Part shown: positions 27,306 to 36,089 of the stretch, one piece after another
Layout: each line of letters begins with the position of its first letter
Numbering within the stretch: the stretch's first letter is position 1
Assembly: GCA_009827225.1 (NCBI GenBank)
Contig: WUAI01000010.1
Location: 20,000 to 83,999 of the forward strand
DNA from: Flavobacteriaceae bacterium
Lineage (GTDB): Bacteria; Bacteroidota; Bacteroidia; Flavobacteriales; Flavobacteriaceae
Direction: 5' to 3'
Length of the DNA stretch: 64,000 bases
Notes under the pieces: model-generated
Database searches by the model: none
Seen by the model: the letters and a program-made list of their open reading frames with translations, nothing else
What the model was told of the DNA's origin: nothing
Position numbers and translations under genes: made by a program

Positions 27306-30256
27306 TATTCTACGTCGGTTAAAACATTATCACTTTCTTCCCGAATGATCGCTTCGTATATAGCTTCCTGTATATTGCTTCGCAGGTTACTACCGATTAT
27401 GGATCGATTGTCTGCCGTTGGATACGTTCGATTCGAAAGAAACACATACACGATCTCTTCGTCGGGATCGGCCCATGTAAAGGTACCTGTAAATCCGCTA
27501 TGTCCAAAACTGGTCATAGAAACACATCCACAAGTTGGACCAACATCCCCTAATTGAGGTTTGTCGAATCCCACGCCTCTCCTTACATCATCTTCACAAA
27601 AATAACAGGTATTGAACGCATCGACAACTTCAGGTTTAAAATACCGCTTTCCACCATAAAACCCTTTCCATAGGTACATTTGCATGATCTTAGCGACGTC
27701 ATTAGCATTACTGAATAGCCCGGCATGGCCGCTCACTCCTCCCATCATTGCCGCTCCCTGGTCGTGAACATATCCATGAACCTTCTGCATTCGGAAATAA
27801 GAATCGTCTTCAGTAGGCGGGATCATTTTCTTATCAAATTTTTTCAGCGGGTTATACGTGGTGTAATTCGCTCCCAAAGGACGATACAAATTGCGCTGTG
27901 CGAGATTATCGAGGGGCGTTCCGTAGAAATCACCCAAATATTTGTTCAAAATATAATATGGAAGGTCGCTATACTTATAACCTGTTCTGGTTCTTAGATC
28001 ACTTTCCTTGATCATGTCATAGATTGAATCCTTATAGTCTTCTCTCATATAAAGATCATTGGCCACTTTTATACTGAAATCGTCGTCCTTAGTCTTAGAA
28101 TAATATTCCTTGGAAGGAAGACCGGTCACAGTATCTATGGTCTTCATATAAAACGGGATCCAGGCTTTCAATCGGGCATAGTGGGATAGCATTCGCTTCA
28201 GTGTAATGTTCCTTTTGTTACTTCTTTTATACTCCGGAAGCATTTCTGAAAGCTTGGTCTCCATATTGATCACCCTCCGGTCCATTAATTCCATGGTCAT
28301 GGGCAATGTTGCGAGGATCTTCGTGAGTGATGCAACGTCATAAATATGATCACTACGCACCCTGGTTTTCTTTTCGGGGGTATGGTATCCAAAGTTCTTG
28401 TCGTAGACAATTTTTCCTTTGCGAGCGACGATAATCTGCGCTCCGGGCATCATTCCTGCCCAAAGGCCAATTTGAGCCAGCGAATCTATCTTTTTCAATT
28501 TCGTAGCATCAAGGCCCACGCTGGAAGGGCTACCGTACTGCAATCTTGAAATCGGTTTGATTTCAACAGAGGTACCTGCTGGAAAGTCAGGGCCTACAGA
28601 AACCGGTAGTCGTCCGTTGGCTCCACGAGCACCAAAAATTAATTGTGCAGAAAGAGATTGTGAAACATCGCTGTTCTGGTACGAAACCACGATGGCTTCT
28701 ATATTTTTTGTTTCAGAAATATCAAGTAAGGAATATGGACGGGTAAATACATCGAGGACTACTTTATTCTGCTCAGCTATCTTTTGAATCCATTCCACCT
28801 CCTTTTCTGAAAATTTATAGGATTTCCAGGGGTTGTCGTTGGATCGGTGAAAACCAATTACCACGTAATCAAAAGACTTTAATCGTTTCAGGTATCCGGA
28901 AAGTTTGCTGTCTTTGATCCAATCTACCTTGGTATACTTTCTAAGGTAATTCAAAAATGGTTTCCCAGAATCATCACCAAAGTTCACATAAGCGATCTTT
29001 GCATTGTCCAAATCCTGAATAGGAAGTACTTCTGATTCATTCTTTATAACCGTAATGGCACTCTCCATGGCCTCTTCATAAAGCGCATCATCTATAGGAC
29101 TGTTAAGCTCGTCCACTATATTTTCTTCCGCAACCGGTTGATAATTATTCAATCCTACTTTATACTTGGCATATAAAATCTTTTTAACGGATTTCTCCAG
29201 GCGAGTTTCCAATATGACCCCTTCACGATAGGCCCGTACCAAAATCGCATGCGCCTTAGGTACATTTTCTGAAATGAGCAACACATCATTACCGGCAAGA
29301 AAAGCCGCAAGATCAATTTCTCCGGGTTCCTGGAAATCGGCGGCACCCTTCATATTCAAAGCATCTGTGAAGATAAGTCCGTTGAATCCTAATTCCCTTT
29401 GAAGAATTTGCGTCACCACATTTTTGGAAATTGAAGAAGGATATCCATTTTCAGGCACGATGGACGGAATATTCAAATGAGCCACCATGACGCTGCTTAA
29501 GCCTTCAGAGATGATATTTTTATAAGGAAACAGCTCCAATGAATCGAGGCGTTCTTTTTCAAATAAAAGTGTGGGTAAGGTTTCGTGAGAGTCCTTATCG
29601 GTATCTCCATGTCCGGGAAAGTGTTTGGCATTTGCCATCACCCCGGCATTTTGCATCCCTCTCATGAACGACAAGGCCTTAGCAGTTACATTCTCACGAT
29701 TTTCACCAAACGAACGGTTCCCGATAATGGGATTCTTGGGATTCGTATTGATATCTACCACGGGAGCAAAATTAAAGTGCACCCCCATTCTTTTCGAGTG
29801 GTCTCCTATCCGGCGCCCCACCCTTTCAACGATATCATTGTCCTTAATAGCCCCCAGGGTCATGTTCCAAGGGTAGGCATAGGTGGAATCAAGCCGCATG
29901 GCAAGTCCCCATTCAGCATCCATTCCAATGAGTAAAGGAACCCTGGAACGGTTTTGATACTCATTATTTAACCTGACTTGTCGAACCGGGCCTCCTTTTG
30001 AAAAGATAATACCACCGATATAGTAGTTATCGATAAGCCCATTGATTAGATCGGTTTTCTTTTTAGGATCACTGGAGAACACATCCACCATGAACAGCTG
30101 GCCAATTTTCTCCTGAAGTGACATATTTCCATAAATACTGTCCACCCATCGTTTCTGATTTTCGAGATCATCGACAACCAGCAACGGGTTAATTTGTTGA
30201 GAAAATACCAGGTATGAAGAAAGTATGAGAAATGAGGTTACCGCTAATCGCTTCAT
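27305..30256 (-). CDS. GH3 beta-N-acetylglucosaminidase (NagZ-like) fused to a serine beta-lactamase-type hydrolase
   Basis: This 983-residue exported protein has a signal peptide (first 19 residues, ...SYLVFS). The N-terminal GH3 domain carries KHFPGHGDTDKDSHETLP, the NagZ acid/base loop, and nucleophile FTDALNMKGA. A GH3 C-terminal domain follows. From about residue 600 a class C beta-lactamase/penicillin-binding domain has SxxK in SLTK, a YSD tyrosine motif and HSG in place of KTG. It probably trims GlcNAc from muropeptides and acts on peptide or ester bonds. The fusion occurs in several Bacteroidota. It is co-transcribed with bshA. Confidence 0.9.
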   Translation of the reverse strand: MKRLAVTSFLILSSYLVFSQQINPLLVVDDLENQKRWVDSIYGNMSLQEKIGQLFMVDVFSSDPKKKTDLINGLIDNYYIGGIIFSKGGPVRQVRLNNEYQNRSRVPLLIGMDAEWGLAMRLDSTYAYPWNMTLGAIKDNDIVERVGRRIGDHSKRMGVHFNFAPVVDINTNPKNPIIGNRSFGENRENVTAKALSFMRGMQNAGVMANAKHFPGHGDTDKDSHETLPTLLFEKERLDSLELFPYKNIISEGLSSVMVAHLNIPSIVPENGYPSSISKNVVTQILQRELGFNGLIFTDALNMKGAADFQEPGEIDLAAFLAGNDVLLISENVPKAHAILVRAYREGVILETRLEKSVKKILYAKYKVGLNNYQPVAEENIVDELNSPIDDALYEEAMESAITVIKNESEVLPIQDLDNAKIAYVNFGDDSGKPFLNYLRKYTKVDWIKDSKLSGYLKRLKSFDYVVIGFHRSNDNPWKSYKFSEKEVEWIQKIAEQNKVVLDVFTRPYSLLDISETKNIEAIVVSYQNSDVSQSLSAQLIFGARGANGRLPVSVGPDFPAGTSVEIKPISRLQYGSPSSVGLDATKLKKIDSLAQIGLWAGMMPGAQIIVARKGKIVYDKNFGYHTPEKKTRVRSDHIYDVASLTKILATLPMTMELMDRRVINMETKLSEMLPEYKRSNKRNITLKRMLSHYARLKAWIPFYMKTIDTVTGLPSKEYYSKTKDDDFSIKVANDLYMREDYKDSIYDMIKESDLRTRTGYKYSDLPYYILNKYLGDFYGTPLDNLAQRNLYRPLGANYTTYNPLKKFDKKMIPPTEDDSYFRMQKVHGYVHDQGAAMMGGVSGHAGLFSNANDVAKIMQMYLWKGFYGGKRYFKPEVVDAFNTCYFCEDDVRRGVGFDKPQLGDVGPTCGCVSMTSFGHSGFTGTFTWADPDEEIVYVFLSNRTYPTADNRSIIGSNLRSNIQEAIYEAIIREESDNVLTDVE

Positions 30257-30275
30257 GTAACTAATGTAACAAAAA

Positions 30276-30761
30276 CTATGCTAAAAATCGGCTGTGCCAA
30301 CTATCTTTTGCTGGCACTTCCCAGTGCTCCAGATACTCGGCTTTGGTGTTTACCAAATTATTAAATACTACAGTATTAGGCGAAACGGAACGGTTCTTGG
30401 CCATTTTCTTAAATTCTGATAGGCTTTTATGAGCGATAAAATCGCCTGTATAGAACGTCACGTTCATTTTATCAAGCAAATCGACACCGATCTTTTGTTC
30501 CAGGGATTGTATGAAATGTACCGAAGCGTCGATACTACAACCGGACGCAGAGGCATTGGCCTGATTGAGACCGATAATTAGAAACCTATTATATCGAATC
30601 TCAAACCCTGCTTCAAGATTGGCGCCATGAGCGGTCCATTCGTTCAAAAAATACCGGGCTTTGGCATCGATGTATTCTACTTCTTCTTTGCTAAGTTTTC
30701 GATTGGATTGGTAAATCCAAATTCGGGATTCATTGGGTAATGCACTAAAATTGACTAACAT
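30276..30761 (-). CDS. Conserved flavobacterial protein of unknown function
   Basis: The 161-residue protein starts MLVNFSALPNESRIWIYQSNRKLS. It has no signal peptide, membrane segment or nucleotide-binding motif. Similar proteins are sometimes labelled ABC transporter ATPase in databases, but no Walker motif is present here and that label looks wrong. SASGCSIDASVHFIQSLE holds a single striking Cys/Ser patch near residue 94. It lies 30 bases downstream of the CCG-domain protein and 19 upstream of the glycosidase, within the long minus-strand run. Confidence 0.75.
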   Translation of the reverse strand: MLVNFSALPNESRIWIYQSNRKLSKEEVEYIDAKARYFLNEWTAHGANLEAGFEIRYNRFLIIGLNQANASASGCSIDASVHFIQSLEQKIGVDLLDKMNVTFYTGDFIAHKSLSEFKKMAKNRSVSPNTVVFNNLVNTKAEYLEHWEVPAKDSWHSRFLA

Positions 30762-30791
30762 ACTTCCTTCTGCTAATAGTTGGGTAAACTG

Positions 30792-31583
30792 CTACAAATC
30801 GGCAGCATTGGCGATCATCTCTGCGACATCCATCACTTCGATCTCGTCTTCTTTTTCTTTGTTCTTTACTCCGTCGGTCATCATGGTATTACAGAACGGG
30901 CAACCGGCCGCGATAATTTTAGGTTGGGTTTCCAGGGCTTCTTCTGTCCGTTCAATATTAATATCCTTATCTCCCGGTTCCGGTTCTTTGAACATCTGGG
31001 CTCCACCGGCACCGCAACAAAGGCCTCTGGACTTACAGCGTTTCATTTCCACTAGTTCCACTTCCAATTTCCCAAGTAACTCTCGTGGTGCTTCATATTC
31101 GTTATTGGCGCGTCCTAAATAACAAGGATCGTGGAAAGTAATTCTTTTCCCTTTGAATTTTCCACCTTCCACTTTCAGCTTGCCCTCATTCAGCAAGGAC
31201 TTTAAAAACTGAGTATGATGCATCACTTCGTAGGAACCTCCCAGTTGGGGATACTCGTTCTTAAGGGTATTGAAACAATGTGGGCAGGTGGTTACTATTT
31301 TCTTGATTTCATAACCATTCAAAACCTGAATATTCATCATGGCCTGCATTTGAAACAAGAACTCGTTACCCGCTCTTTTAGCCGGATCACCGGTGCAACC
31401 TTCTTCTGTTCCCAGCACTGCAAATTCCACTCCGGCATTGTTCAACAATTTGGCAAATGCTTTTGTAATTTTCTTCGCCCGATCGTCAAAACTTCCTGCA
31501 CAACCTACCCAAAACAACACCTCCGGTTGTTTTCCTTGGGCCATGAACTGCGCCATGGTAGGTACATTTATCTGCTCACTCAT
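30792..31583 (-). CDS. (Fe-S)-binding CCG-domain protein
   Basis: This 263-residue protein has two cysteine-rich CCG repeats: WVGCAGSFDDRA...TTCPHCFNTLKNEY and HDPCYLGR...SRGLCCGAGGAQMFKE, with a final AGCPFCNTMM. The fold is shared with HdrB and GlpC/LutA subunits, which carry non-cubane or linear Fe-S clusters. With the membrane Fe-S protein two to three genes upstream it probably forms an HdrBC-like electron-transfer unit. The redox partner is not shown. It is four bases downstream of the lipocalin-like gene. Confidence 0.87.
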   Translation of the reverse strand: MSEQINVPTMAQFMAQGKQPEVLFWVGCAGSFDDRAKKITKAFAKLLNNAGVEFAVLGTEEGCTGDPAKRAGNEFLFQMQAMMNIQVLNGYEIKKIVTTCPHCFNTLKNEYPQLGGSYEVMHHTQFLKSLLNEGKLKVEGGKFKGKRITFHDPCYLGRANNEYEAPRELLGKLEVELVEMKRCKSRGLCCGAGGAQMFKEPEPGDKDINIERTEEALETQPKIIAAGCPFCNTMMTDGVKNKEKEDEIEVMDVAEMIANAADL

Positions 31584-31586
31584 GTT

Positions 31587-31997
31587 CTATTTTTTTGGTT
31601 TGAAGTGTATTTCAACCGAGGGCAACCCCTGAGGATCGTTACCTCCTTTCACAAGCTTTAAAACAAGCTTCTCTGAAGAAACCGATCGAACCCGGCTCGT
31701 ATTGGTTCCATTTACTGAAATATCTACCCAATCGTTGGAAGCGTCATATTCCCAGGTTCCTCTTTCTGTCTTGGTATCGGATATCATATCACAGGAACCA
31801 TCTGCATTGAACTTCAAATCGAAGTCCTTCGCACCGGGTGCTTGCCCAATTTTCATGCTTCCCATCATGGCATATTCGATATCCCACTGCTTGCATAGCA
31901 CTAAGGACAGTTCTGCAGAAGTCATATCGATATCCTGAGCAAACATTCCCGAGGACATGCCGATACACACTGCAATTATGCCGATGATTTTCTTCAT
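31587..31997 (-). CDS. Secreted lipocalin-like protein
   Basis: The protein has 136 residues. A signal peptide (MKKIIGIIAVCIGMSSGMFA) is cut before QDIDM. The mature domain resembles lipocalin-like/DUF domains (LCKQWDIEYAMM, GTWEYDASNDWVDIS). It is likely periplasmic, with unknown ligand. It is placed between the Fe-S protein and the HAD-like gene with gaps of three and six bases, so it belongs to the operon despite the unlike function. Confidence 0.7.
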   Translation of the reverse strand: MKKIIGIIAVCIGMSSGMFAQDIDMTSAELSLVLCKQWDIEYAMMGSMKIGQAPGAKDFDLKFNADGSCDMISDTKTERGTWEYDASNDWVDISVNGTNTSRVRSVSSEKLVLKLVKGGNDPQGLPSVEIHFKPKK

Positions 31998-32003
31998 GCA
32001 AAT

Positions 32004-32438
32004 TTAATCTTCAAACACCTGTATGGTTACTTCCTTTTCTACGAGGTCTGTAAACTTTCCTTTGTAACGGGTCGCCTTCACCAGGTGATTATCGATCCAG
32101 TGATAATTCCCTCCTCTGGGTTTTCCCATAAGTAATGAATGATATTTAAATCCGTGCTTGTTCAGCCAGAATTCTGTTACTTCCCTGTGATCTTCGGTTC
32201 TTGAGGTGAAGAAACAAATGATATGTCCTTCGTCAAACCATTTGTTCAGTGTTTTCAAAGCATCCGGATACAAGGCCGCAGTGGCCATACGCTCAGGTTC
32301 TTCATTGGGAATATCATCACATATCGTTCCGTCGATATCGATTAAATAATTTTTGATTCCTTTTGGCAACACCGGACTCACATGCTCACCCTGTTCTACC
32401 TTATCGTGCAATAATTTTTCTACTTCTTCTTTGTCCAT
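32004..32438 (-). CDS. HAD-superfamily phosphatase-like protein
   Basis: This 144-residue cytosolic protein has a HAD motif I as YLIDIDGTICDD (Asp nucleophile and Asp+2, near 33-35), motif II-like ICFFTSRTE, and a late motif IV around HWIDNH. It lacks a cap domain. Homologues are sometimes labelled phosphoheptose isomerase, which the sequence does not support. The substrate is unknown. It lies 20 bases downstream of the membrane Fe-S protein. Confidence 0.8.
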   Translation of the reverse strand: MDKEEVEKLLHDKVEQGEHVSPVLPKGIKNYLIDIDGTICDDIPNEEPERMATAALYPDALKTLNKWFDEGHIICFFTSRTEDHREVTEFWLNKHGFKYHSLLMGKPRGGNYHWIDNHLVKATRYKGKFTDLVEKEVTIQVFED

Positions 32439-32458
32439 TCTAAACTTCGATTGATTGT

Positions 32459-33784
32459 TTAATTTTCATTTATCCAATTTGCCCGGTCCATTTGATTAAA
32501 TGGCCACGGGGCTGCATTATTTTCAATATTCGTCATGGTGACATTTAGTTCTGAAGGAGCTGCTGATTGCTCCATGACCAAAAACTGACGCATGTCCATG
32601 ATTATAGATAATGGGTCAATACTCACCGGGCAAGCCTCCACACAGGCATTGCAGGTGGTACAAGCCCATAGTTCTTCCCTGCTGATATAATCATCCAATA
32701 GCTGTTTGCCATCAGGTTTGAATTCTCCTTTGTTGGCATCCAGGTTTTTCCCTACTTCCTGCAATCTGTCCCTGGTATCCATCATGATCTTTCGAGGGGA
32801 AAGTTTCTTACCTGTTTGGTTCGCAGGGCATTCACTTGTGCATCTTCCGCACTCGGTACAAGTATATGCATTAAGCAATTGTGTACGACTAAGATCCATC
32901 ACGTCGCTCGCACCAAACTTGGCTGGTGTTTCTGCCCCTTCCGGTGGTGCGGCATAAGGATCAGCAGAAGGATCCATCATCAGTTTAACTTCGTTGGTCA
33001 CCGATTCCAGGTTCTTTAATTGCCCTTTAGGTGTGAGCTTTCCGAAGTAAACATTAGGGAATGCTAAGAGAATGTGCAGGTGTTTACTGAAGTAGAGATA
33101 ATTCAGGAACACCAGGATCCCAATGATATGCATCCACCAGGCAATTCTTTCTATCATTACTAAAGTGCCTTCTGTTAGTCCACTGAATAGCGGCAGTAAA
33201 TGATTGCTCACAGGAAACATGCCCGCTTCACTGTAATGCGCGGCACCCATATCTTGTAATGAATGATCTGCTGCGTTCATCGTAAGGAACAACAACATTA
33301 GAACTACCTCAAAATATAAGATGATATTTCCATCGTTTTGAGGCCAGCCCTTCATTTCAGGGCTCATGAATCTTTTTAGTCTTTGGATATTTCGACGAAT
33401 CCAAAATACCGCCACAGCAACTAATACGAGCAATGCCAGGACCTCGAAAGAGGCGATCAGGTAATCATAAGCGGGCCCTATCACAGCGAAAATGCGATGC
33501 GTACCGAACAAACCGTCGATGATGATCTCAAGCACTTCAATATTGATGATGACAAAACCGACATAAACAATAATATGCATTAGTCCAGAAACCGGGCGAA
33601 CCACCATTTTCGACTGACCCAAAGCGATGCGAAGTACATTGCTCCAGCGTTTTCCTTTTTGGTCAACTTCACCGATCTCCTGCCCTATTTTAATATTGCG
33701 AATCACTTTTCGAATATTCTTTGTGAAATATCCGATACCAGCAATAAGCAGCAATAAAAACAATATGTTGGGTAAATATTGCAT
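32459..33784 (-). CDS. Membrane-bound 4Fe-4S dicluster protein (HdrC/DsrK-like)
   Basis: The protein has 441 residues. Five or six membrane helices fill residues 1-260 (a NarI/DsrM-like di-haem cytochrome region with several His). Then come two ferredoxin motifs, CTECGRCTSECP and CTTCNACVEACP (about 308-390). It resembles the membrane arm of Hdr-like and electron-transfer complexes that pass electrons between quinone and a cytosolic CCG protein. That partner is encoded three genes downstream in the same run. It follows the MlaD gene with no spacer. Confidence 0.87.
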   Translation of the reverse strand: MQYLPNILFLLLLIAGIGYFTKNIRKVIRNIKIGQEIGEVDQKGKRWSNVLRIALGQSKMVVRPVSGLMHIIVYVGFVIINIEVLEIIIDGLFGTHRIFAVIGPAYDYLIASFEVLALLVLVAVAVFWIRRNIQRLKRFMSPEMKGWPQNDGNIILYFEVVLMLLFLTMNAADHSLQDMGAAHYSEAGMFPVSNHLLPLFSGLTEGTLVMIERIAWWMHIIGILVFLNYLYFSKHLHILLAFPNVYFGKLTPKGQLKNLESVTNEVKLMMDPSADPYAAPPEGAETPAKFGASDVMDLSRTQLLNAYTCTECGRCTSECPANQTGKKLSPRKIMMDTRDRLQEVGKNLDANKGEFKPDGKQLLDDYISREELWACTTCNACVEACPVSIDPLSIIMDMRQFLVMEQSAAPSELNVTMTNIENNAAPWPFNQMDRANWINEN

Positions 33785-34735
33785 CTAGTTTATGGTATCA
33801 TTTTGAGCTTCATAGGGCTTAGGTCTCTTTCCGAAGAGAGAAAAATGAACATATCGCTTCGGATTGAGCTTCATATCTTCCAGCAACTGCTCCAACTGCT
33901 TGGAGGCACCGGTTAGATTATCATATAATTTTTCGTCTTTCAATAATTTGCCAACACTGCCTTCTCCGCTCTCAATATCACTCGCAATATTGTTGAACTT
34001 ATCCAAAACACCCTGTAAATCTTTAATCATCTTCCCGGTCTCCAATTGTGCCAGTGAATCGGATAATCGTGCGAAGTTCTCAGAAGTAACATCCAGATTG
34101 GCAAATGTATTATTGAGTTTATCCTTATTGTCACGTAAGAGGCTGCTCATATCCCTGGACGCCCCACTAAAAGAAGCCATGGTAGAATTTAGATTCGAGA
34201 TACTGGACTTGAGGTTCTCTTTCGTTTCTTCGTCCATCACGTCATTCAAATTACCTAGAACAGTATCTAATTTGGAGAGTGTAGATTTTAGGCTCGTCTC
34301 AAGAGGTCCGAACTTATCCAGTATTCCATCGATCATTCCTCTCTGAATTTCACCTCGCAACGTATCTTTGGATTTGGCCATTTCCTTTGAAGTATAATCC
34401 GGAATTATCCCAAGATTGTTGCCTCCAATAAATCCGCTGCTATAGATTTGAACCATGCTGTTCTTCGAGAATTCAAAGTCTTTTTCTACTGAAAATTTCA
34501 CCAACAATCCGCCATTTTCTCCAATAAAATCGATACTCTCAACTTTTCCTACCTGCAATCCATTAACAGTAACGGGAGCAGAAATAGCCAGGCCCGCCAC
34601 ATTCTTATATTTCACATAGAAAACTCTTCCGTCTTGAAAAAGACTGGAATTTTTAAGAAAATTATACCCAAAAATAAATAGCAGAATTCCTGCTATCACT
34701 AATACTCCGGTTTTTACTTCTCTGGAAAGTTTCAA
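33785..34735 (-). CDS. MlaD-family protein (mammalian cell entry domain)
   Basis: The protein has about 316 residues. One N-terminal membrane helix (VLVIAGILLFIFGYNFL) precedes an MCE domain (GLAISAPVTVNGLQVGKVESIDF). A long coiled-coil and amphipathic region follows (about 150-300). MCE proteins carry phospholipid between membranes. I prefer TTG at 34735, giving MKLSREVKTGVLVIAG, the usual flavobacterial start; a longer frame opens at a TTG at 34756. MlaE/MlaF are not adjacent. It lies about 100 bases downstream of the amidase from this start. Confidence 0.85.
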   Translation of the reverse strand: MKLSREVKTGVLVIAGILLFIFGYNFLKNSSLFQDGRVFYVKYKNVAGLAISAPVTVNGLQVGKVESIDFIGENGGLLVKFSVEKDFEFSKNSMVQIYSSGFIGGNNLGIIPDYTSKEMAKSKDTLRGEIQRGMIDGILDKFGPLETSLKSTLSKLDTVLGNLNDVMDEETKENLKSSISNLNSTMASFSGASRDMSSLLRDNKDKLNNTFANLDVTSENFARLSDSLAQLETGKMIKDLQGVLDKFNNIASDIESGEGSVGKLLKDEKLYDNLTGASKQLEQLLEDMKLNPKRYVHFSLFGKRPKPYEAQNDTIN

Positions 34736-34836
34736 GGGCACGGTGTTTACTACCAAACAAATTTAGAAATAATTATGGACTGAGATGAATTAAATAAGAA
34801 GTTTATGAATATTTAATCAACAATGTTTAAAGGGGT

Positions 34837-35958
34837 TTAGCGGTCTTCTGCCTTCAATATTTCCGAGAGGCGAACTTTTTTACCATCGATGAATGCCACC
34901 ACATAACTTCCCGAATATCCTTTTTCACGTGCGTAGGTCTTCATCAGTTGGATTTTGTTGTAATCCGACGTCTCTCCATAATAGTATTTATACAACCCAT
35001 CTTCTTCATTTCGACTGATTTCAGAAAGCCCTTTAAAATTATAAGCTTTTGTCGCTAATTTCTTGCTGCTTGCCGCCAATTGAACCTTAAAGGTCACACC
35101 ATCGTATATCTTCTCTTCTGCCTCAACAATAGCTTCTTCGATCTCTTCTTCGGTAATTACCGGATTCTGGAAATCGGAAGTGGCGAGGGCAATGTTCTTT
35201 TTATACGCTATGATGCCATTCGCAATCTCCTTGGCCATCTCTTTTCGACCTTTCTTGGAATTTACGTATTTGCCTTCTGAATTATGGGTCAAAAAACCTA
35301 ATTCCACCAAAACACTGGGCATATAGGAGTGGTGAAGCACCCAAAATGGAGCCGATTTCACACTTCTGTCCTTTCGTTTGAGGTTATTTACCATGTTATT
35401 CTGAATCAATCCTGCCAGCATGATACTCTGGTCGAGGTATTCCTCCTGCATCAATGTAAGCCCGATAAGTGATTCCGGGGAGTTGGGATCAAATCCTGCA
35501 TATCGTTCCTCGTAATTATCTTCCAGAAAAATTACTTCGTTCTCCCGTTTTGCCGTTTCGAGGTTTTTTCCCGATTTGTCCACACCCATTACGAAAGTCT
35601 CCGCTCCATAGGCTTGGGTGTGATGTGAATTACAGTGTATAGAGACAAATATGTCGGCATCGGCTTCATTTGCGATGGGTCCGCGCTCGTCCAATTCAAT
35701 AAAAACGTCGGTCTTTCGAGTATAGATCACTTTAATGCCCGGTTCTTTCTCCAAAAGCTTACCCACCTGTAGGGTGACATCCAGAACTATGTCCTTCTCT
35801 TTAAATCCATTACCAGTATTGCCGGGATCTCTTCCCCCATGGCCTGCATCCAGCACCACCACAAATGGCTTTTGGATCTCTTCCTGTTCGCTGGTAAACG
35901 CGTATATGATTCCGACGCATGCAACAAGCAAAAGAAATGGCAATAGTTTCGTTTTCAT
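34837..35958 (-). CDS. N-acetylmuramoyl-L-alanine amidase (Amidase_3) with C-terminal SPOR-like region
   Basis: The 373-residue exported protein has a signal peptide (LLPFLLLVACVGIIYAF). The amidase domain runs from FVVVLDAGHGGRDPGNTG (zinc His) through DIFVSIHCNSHH and SVLVELGFLTHNSEG, the three zinc/catalytic sites. From about 285 the sequence VTFKVQLAASSKKL...VVAFIDGKKV resembles a SPOR domain, which would bind denuded septal glycan. It cuts the stem peptide from muramic acid during division. It is the first gene of the nine-gene minus-strand run ending at bshA. Confidence 0.9.
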   Translation of the reverse strand: MKTKLLPFLLLVACVGIIYAFTSEQEEIQKPFVVVLDAGHGGRDPGNTGNGFKEKDIVLDVTLQVGKLLEKEPGIKVIYTRKTDVFIELDERGPIANEADADIFVSIHCNSHHTQAYGAETFVMGVDKSGKNLETAKRENEVIFLEDNYEERYAGFDPNSPESLIGLTLMQEEYLDQSIMLAGLIQNNMVNNLKRKDRSVKSAPFWVLHHSYMPSVLVELGFLTHNSEGKYVNSKKGRKEMAKEIANGIIAYKKNIALATSDFQNPVITEEEIEEAIVEAEEKIYDGVTFKVQLAASSKKLATKAYNFKGLSEISRNEEDGLYKYYYGETSDYNKIQLMKTYAREKGYSGSYVVAFIDGKKVRLSEILKAEDR

Positions 35959-36010
35959 AGTGATGTAACGCTTTATAAAAGCGGTTATTTTAAAATTTTG
36001 TTATCTGAAA

Positions 36011-36039
36011 TTGCAGCCCAAAAAATATGTTTAATTTTG
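36011..36039 (+). promoter_or_regulatory. Promoter for lptD (-33 TTG, -7 TAATTTTG)
   Basis: TTG (36011-36013) and TAATTTTG (36032-36039), an exact TAnnTTTG match, are separated by 18 bases. Transcription should start near 36045, giving a leader of about 45 bases to GTG 36090 or 100 to TTG 36144. Confidence 0.55.
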
Positions 36040-36089
36040 AGCATCCAAAAACTAAGCCAATATATATATTGCGATTGTAGATTTCGGAT

